Source: Metallyticus violacea
Lineage: Eukaryota > Arthropoda > Insecta > Mantodea > Metallyticidae
Reading direction: 5' to 3'
Assembly: GCA_030762175.1 (NCBI GenBank)
Contig: CM060843.1
Span: forward strand, 29,346,501 to 29,410,500
DNA length: 64,000 nucleotides
Numbering within the stretch: position 1 is the first letter of the stretch
Content: more model-generated notes on this DNA
Seen by the model: the letters and a program-made list of their open reading frames with translations, nothing else
What the model was told of the DNA's origin: nothing
Database searches by the model: none
The DNA itself: not shown here

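Larger units (their letters stand above)
10590..62985 (-). repeat. In-frame tandem array, 24 full units of ~1.85-2.2 kb plus two partial units
   Basis: The anchor EMVEHIEYIPEIS recurs 25 times; the plus-strand first base of its reverse complement lies at 11100, 13173, 15276, 17286, 19455, 21627, 23736, 25908, 28011, 30183, 32358, 34533, 36708, 38883, 41058, 43233, 45423, 47523, 49719, 51888, 54081, 56250, 58446, 60618 and 62466. Block order after the anchor: VVEKDVTIQEVGVL; KEIKIDKEVVISELSTETI; EEGPASIEVEVEEVTPIE; poly-Glu; KEVDKISPEVE; EQRDEVILEEKEIIPPKEVE; one to three 25-residue modules; DKRADLEVEPAAVALVKVKE; EIESKDKEPEVIELLPVTSP; IKHLAREPVAIPETAE; KEPEEVVPTKDTFDEVLKS; ITPIPIPEIETEVARELQEE; LEKDEMAIEIKETVPLEPAK; VEQPEITEIVDESQVDVETE; QPDIIKLRSPEVTVAEVPKE; VEPKDLVPVEKLEVTQQDMI; EQPEITELPTATPSSPLAAE; EISPEQLALEVQKDQLDLE; EIISSPVEEIQPSDIEMIEK; EELRKDEDLVRIDIAETEVK. 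Composition is dominated by E, V, P, K and I, with almost no Cys or Trp, so an extended or disordered chain is likely. Confidence 0.95.

Noticed and set aside
10590..62985. CRISPR array or satellite/mobile-element interpretation of the tandem repeats
   Set aside because: Unit size (about 2.2 kb), absence of spacers, terminal repeats or transposase, and strict maintenance of a reading frame all fit a coding repeat instead.
9918..63023. Some two dozen plus-strand open frames of up to 705 codons, Ser/Thr/Ile-rich, most starting with MYSMCSTIS at the same point of each unit
   Set aside because: They are exact antisense of the giant frame. The sense codons GAA/GAG, GTA/GTT, AAA and CCA rarely yield stops when reversed in this register, so long open antisense is expected. 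The frames break once per unit at ordinary places, have no independent start context and show only the complement of the sense conservation.
611..64000. Direct assignment to futsch/MAP1B, titin/sallimus or ankyrin-2
   Set aside because: The repeat does not resemble the futsch repeat as I know it, no Ig/Fn3 or ankyrin/ZU5/death domain is present, and the diagnostic N-terminal part is outside the window. They remain hypotheses only.

Overview
This window is eukaryotic and is almost entirely one gene read on the minus strand. An open reading frame of at least 63.3 kb runs from the right edge (64,000) to a TGA at 611-613 without a stop or a required intron. It gives at least 21,109 residues counted from a methionine at 63,940, and the frame stays open past that methionine to the window edge, so the true N-terminus lies outside. 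AT-rich non-coding DNA on the left, splice-donor-like sequences and the style of the low-complexity C-terminal part suggest an arthropod, probably an insect. That is inference. Nothing bacterial, viral or transposon-like was recognised.

Layout in protein order (high to low coordinates): (1) about 64,000-62,986, a unique Lys/Glu-rich N-terminal stretch. (2) 62,985-10,590, about 52 kb of in-frame tandem repeats: 24 full units of roughly 1.85-2.2 kb (about 616-732 residues, commonest 725) plus a partial unit at each end, named N0 to N25 from the N-terminal side. The repeat is built on several levels: a 75-bp (25-residue) module present one to three times per unit, variable poly-glutamate tracts, 2.2-kb monomers, A/B dimers of about 4.3 kb, and two tandem duplications of dimers (one almost identical at 47.3-56.1 kb, one older at 20.3-28.9 kb). 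(3) 10,589-7,621, a unique acidic linker with an Arg/Lys cluster. (4) 7,620-5,900, a basic Ser/Pro/Arg-rich region. (5) 5,600-5,140, a short predicted helical segment and an FFAT-like acidic motif. (6) 4,780-2,178, an array of 13 short acidic TD-x-E-[DE] motifs. (7) 2,140-611, a Cys-x-Cys pair, a hydrophobic island and a basic C-terminal tail.

The product looks like a giant, mainly disordered or extended, Glu/Val/Pro/Lys/Ile-rich cytoskeletal or scaffold protein. The composition recalls PEVK spacers of titin-like proteins, and the giant-exon plus basic-tail layout recalls insect giant ankyrin (Ank2 long forms) or other neuronal/muscle cytolinkers. No ankyrin, ZU5, death, Ig, Fn3, spectrin or kinase domain was recognised, so no gene symbol is given. 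The plus strand carries some two dozen long Ser/Thr-rich frames opposite the repeats; I treat them as antisense shadows. Copy number and identity of the repeats depend on correct assembly.
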